Source: Candidatus Phytoplasma sacchari (lineage in GTDB: Bacteria > Bacillota_I > Bacilli_A > Acholeplasmatales > Acholeplasmataceae). From it: a stretch of DNA of 8,016 nucleotides. Numbering within the stretch: the stretch's first letter is position 1; the number at the start of each line of letters is the position of its first letter. The stretch is from positions 1 to 8,016 of the forward strand of contig NZ_VWXM01000017.1 in the NCBI RefSeq assembly GCF_009268105.1, in the 5' to 3' direction. A program made the position numbers and the translations under genes. Shown piece by piece: positions 6,122-8,016 of this stretch. The notes beneath the pieces are model-generated. The model worked only from the letters and a program-made list of their open reading frames with translations. It searched no databases and was not told the DNA's origin.

Positions 6122-7977
6122 TTTTTAATTTTAACTCTTTCTTTTTTATAACATTCAATTATATCATTTAACTTAAAACTATTGAATTTTTGTAATAAAA
6201 TACCGCATTCGTGATTTTGGCTAGCTTGCGAAATATTATCTTTTAAATGTTTTAAAGAAATTATTTTATCCTCAGTAATAAATTTATTATCTCGAATAAT
6301 TTTGGCAAAAGAATTGTTGTAAATTTCTCCTTGTATCACATAACATCCTGCAATGACACCTATAGAACTTATATTAAAAATTTGTCTAACTTCAGCCTTT
6401 CCCATTAATTTATCTTCAAATACAGGCTCTTCCATTTCTGTAAATCTATTTTCAATATCATCAATGATTTCATATAATACATTATAATTTTTAATTTGCA
6501 ATTTAAAATCATGTGCCATTTTTTTAATTTCATTACTTATAAAAATATTAAAACCAATTAAAATAGCATCAAATGTTTGCGCTAATTTAATATCATTAAC
6601 AGTAATCATACCAACAGAAGATTTTACAAATTTAATCTTTATACTATCATCATTTTTCTTTATATTTTCTATAGATTTAATAATAGCATCAATACTACCT
6701 TGATGATCTGTCTTTAAAATTATATTGAGTAATTTATCTTTTTTTGTATCTTCTGCTTCAAAAACATTTTCATCAACTAAATTACTAAATTCTTCTTCTA
6801 TTTTTTTCTGCATAAAAAATTTTTTTTTTCTTTCTTCAGATAAATTCTTAGCTTTTTTAATATCTTTACAAATAACAAAATTATCACCAGCTTCAGGAAC
6901 TTGGCTCAAACCAGAAACTAAAATAGGTTGTGAAGGATAAGCTTTTCGAATATTTTTGCCTGAATCAGACTCTATAGAACGAATTTTACCAAAAAAATCT
7001 TCAATAACTATAAAATCACCTATTTCCAATATACCTTGAAAAGAAATTAAAGTAGCTACTGGACCTTTATTTTTATCTAATCCTGATTCTAAAACAACAC
7101 CTTTAGGTAATTTCTTTAAATCGGTTCTAATATTTTTGATATCTCTCATTAGTAAAATAATACTTAATAATTCATCTATTCCTTCATTTTTTAAAGCAGA
7201 TATCTCAACGTAAATAGTTTTTCCTCCCCATTTTTCAGGTATTAAATCAAATTTAGATAATTCAGACATTATACTCTCTTTCTGAATATTAGGTTTATCT
7301 ATTTTGTTAATAACTACAATAATTTCAACTTTAGCCATTTGAGCATGTTTAATAGATTCTATGGTTTGCGCTTTAACTCCATCATCTGCAGCAACTATCA
7401 AAAGGCAAATATCAGTGATTTGAGCTCCTCTTAAACGCATTTTAAAAAAAGCTTCATGTCCAGGGCTATCTATAAAAGTTATTTTTTCACCATTATTACA
7501 AATTATTTGATATGCGCCAATATGTTGTGTAATACCCCCGAATTCTTTCTCTACTGTGCGTTTTTTTCTAATACTATCTAGTAAAGTAGTTTTACCATGA
7601 TCTACATGACCCATTATGATAACTATAGGGACACGTTTAATAATTTCTTTTTTTGAAACATAATTTAAATCTTTTTTGCTTATTTTTTTTTCTATTTTTT
7701 TAACAAATTTATTTTCTTTTTTTTGTTCTTCAAAAATAATTTTTATATCAAAATGATTAGCAAACAATTTGATTGTTTCTTTATCAATATTTTGATCAAT
7801 ATTAACTTTAATACCAAGATCTATAAATTTCTTAATTAAAAAAAATTTAGACACTTTTAAAATATTGGCTAAATCACTAATTTTATGCTGAGGATTGAAA
7901 ACATATTCTTTTATTTTAATAACCTCTTTTTCTTCTTGAAAATCATTAAATAATTTTTTATTTTTTTTCTTCATCAT
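6118..7977 (-). CDS. infB: Translation initiation factor IF-2
   Basis: IF2 is the GTPase that places initiator fMet-tRNA on the 30S subunit and promotes 50S joining. A short lysine-rich N terminus holds one IF2_N-like domain (about 24-78), so the long N-terminal extension of E. coli IF2 is absent. The G domain has G1 G-H-V-D-H-G-K-T (123-130), G2 with Thr150, G3 D-S-P-G-H-E (170-175; the usual form is D-T-P-G-H-E), G4 N-K-I-D (224-227) and G5 S-A-L-K (260-263). Domain II runs to about 370, domain III includes I-L-I-G-F-N (472-477), and the C-terminal initiator-tRNA domain ends with H-E-C-G-I (589-593). Length, 619 aa, fits compact IF2 forms. The start is ATG-ATG with AAAGGGAG 12 bases before the first. 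The gene ends in TGA, the only TGA stop among the complete genes here. Confidence 0.97.
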   Translation of the reverse strand: MMKKKNKKLFNDFQEEKEVIKIKEYVFNPQHKISDLANILKVSKFFLIKKFIDLGIKVNIDQNIDKETIKLFANHFDIKIIFEEQKKENKFVKKIEKKISKKDLNYVSKKEIIKRVPIVIIMGHVDHGKTTLLDSIRKKRTVEKEFGGITQHIGAYQIICNNGEKITFIDSPGHEAFFKMRLRGAQITDICLLIVAADDGVKAQTIESIKHAQMAKVEIIVVINKIDKPNIQKESIMSELSKFDLIPEKWGGKTIYVEISALKNEGIDELLSIILLMRDIKNIRTDLKKLPKGVVLESGLDKNKGPVATLISFQGILEIGDFIVIEDFFGKIRSIESDSGKNIRKAYPSQPILVSGLSQVPEAGDNFVICKDIKKAKNLSEERKKKFFMQKKIEEEFSNLVDENVFEAEDTKKDKLLNIILKTDHQGSIDAIIKSIENIKKNDDSIKIKFVKSSVGMITVNDIKLAQTFDAILIGFNIFISNEIKKMAHDFKLQIKNYNVLYEIIDDIENRFTEMEEPVFEDKLMGKAEVRQIFNISSIGVIAGCYVIQGEIYNNSFAKIIRDNKFITEDKIISLKHLKDNISQASQNHECGILLQKFNSFKLNDIIECYKKERVKIKK

Positions 7978-7989
7978 TCATTTTTTTAT

Positions 7990-7997
7990 CTCCCTTT
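7990..7997 (-). promoter_or_regulatory. Strong ribosome binding site of infB
   Basis: AAAGGGAG on the minus strand is the longest Shine-Dalgarno match in the window and lies 12 bases before the first ATG (7977) and 15 before the second (7974). It favours the first ATG. The remaining bases to 8016 hold no gene end or promoter that I can support. Confidence 0.7.
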
Positions 7998-8016
7998 ATT
8001 TTTAAAACTATAAAAT

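Noticed and set aside
6725..6940. Plus-strand open frame of 71 codons inside infB
   Set aside because: It is antisense to the conserved IF2 reading frame, is Ser/Phe-rich as expected from the complement of Lys/Glu codons, and has no supported start context.

Overview
The window is a very AT-rich stretch (by eye about four bases in five are A or T) of a compact bacterial chromosome. All seven complete genes, plus what looks like the first few codons of an eighth, lie on the minus strand. In transcription order (right to left) they read infB (IF2), rbfA, priA, a xerC/xerD-type recombinase gene, dut (dUTPase), rpsB (S2), tsf (EF-Ts), and probably the start of pyrH at the left edge. These are housekeeping genes for translation, ribosome maturation, replication restart, chromosome dimer resolution and nucleotide sanitation. 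I see no mobile element, CRISPR array, tRNA, rRNA or defence system.

Organism: the proteins are rich in Lys, Asn and Ile. Trp is encoded by TGG, and infB ends with a TGA that overlaps the rbfA start, so UGA is a stop and the Mycoplasma/Spiroplasma code does not apply. The dUTPase has the Bacillota-like variant of motif 3 (IDSDYYNN). Low GC, short spacers, divergent but complete housekeeping proteins and long poly(A) tracts inside genes suggest a genome-reduced, host-associated lineage. A Bacillota or Mollicutes relative with the standard code is one possibility, but I cannot fix the phylum from this window.

Right part (about 5774-8016): infB has a strong ribosome binding site, and rbfA starts inside its stop codon (ATGA). 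Middle (2079-5707): priA, the recombinase gene and dut follow with spacers of 66, 45 and 20 bases and no terminator between them, so they may be co-transcribed with infB-rbfA. Left part (1-2050): rpsB has its own promoter with an extended -10 element, a leader of about 70 bases with a 9-bp hairpin, and a good intrinsic terminator behind it. tsf comes next, then the putative pyrH start, the order common around rpsB in bacteria.

The observation most worth a second look is PriA. The fold, all eight zinc-binding cysteines and several helicase motifs are present, but the Walker A motif and the motif VI arginines are gone, so it looks like an ATPase-dead 'pseudohelicase'. Other points are a roughly seven-residue insertion and an altered WNPKM motif in S2, an Asn-rich S2 tail, unusually long Shine-Dalgarno spacings, two spacers sharing the same AT-only inverted-repeat arms, and 10-11-base poly(A) tracts in dut, priA and infB. 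I found no wholly new system here.
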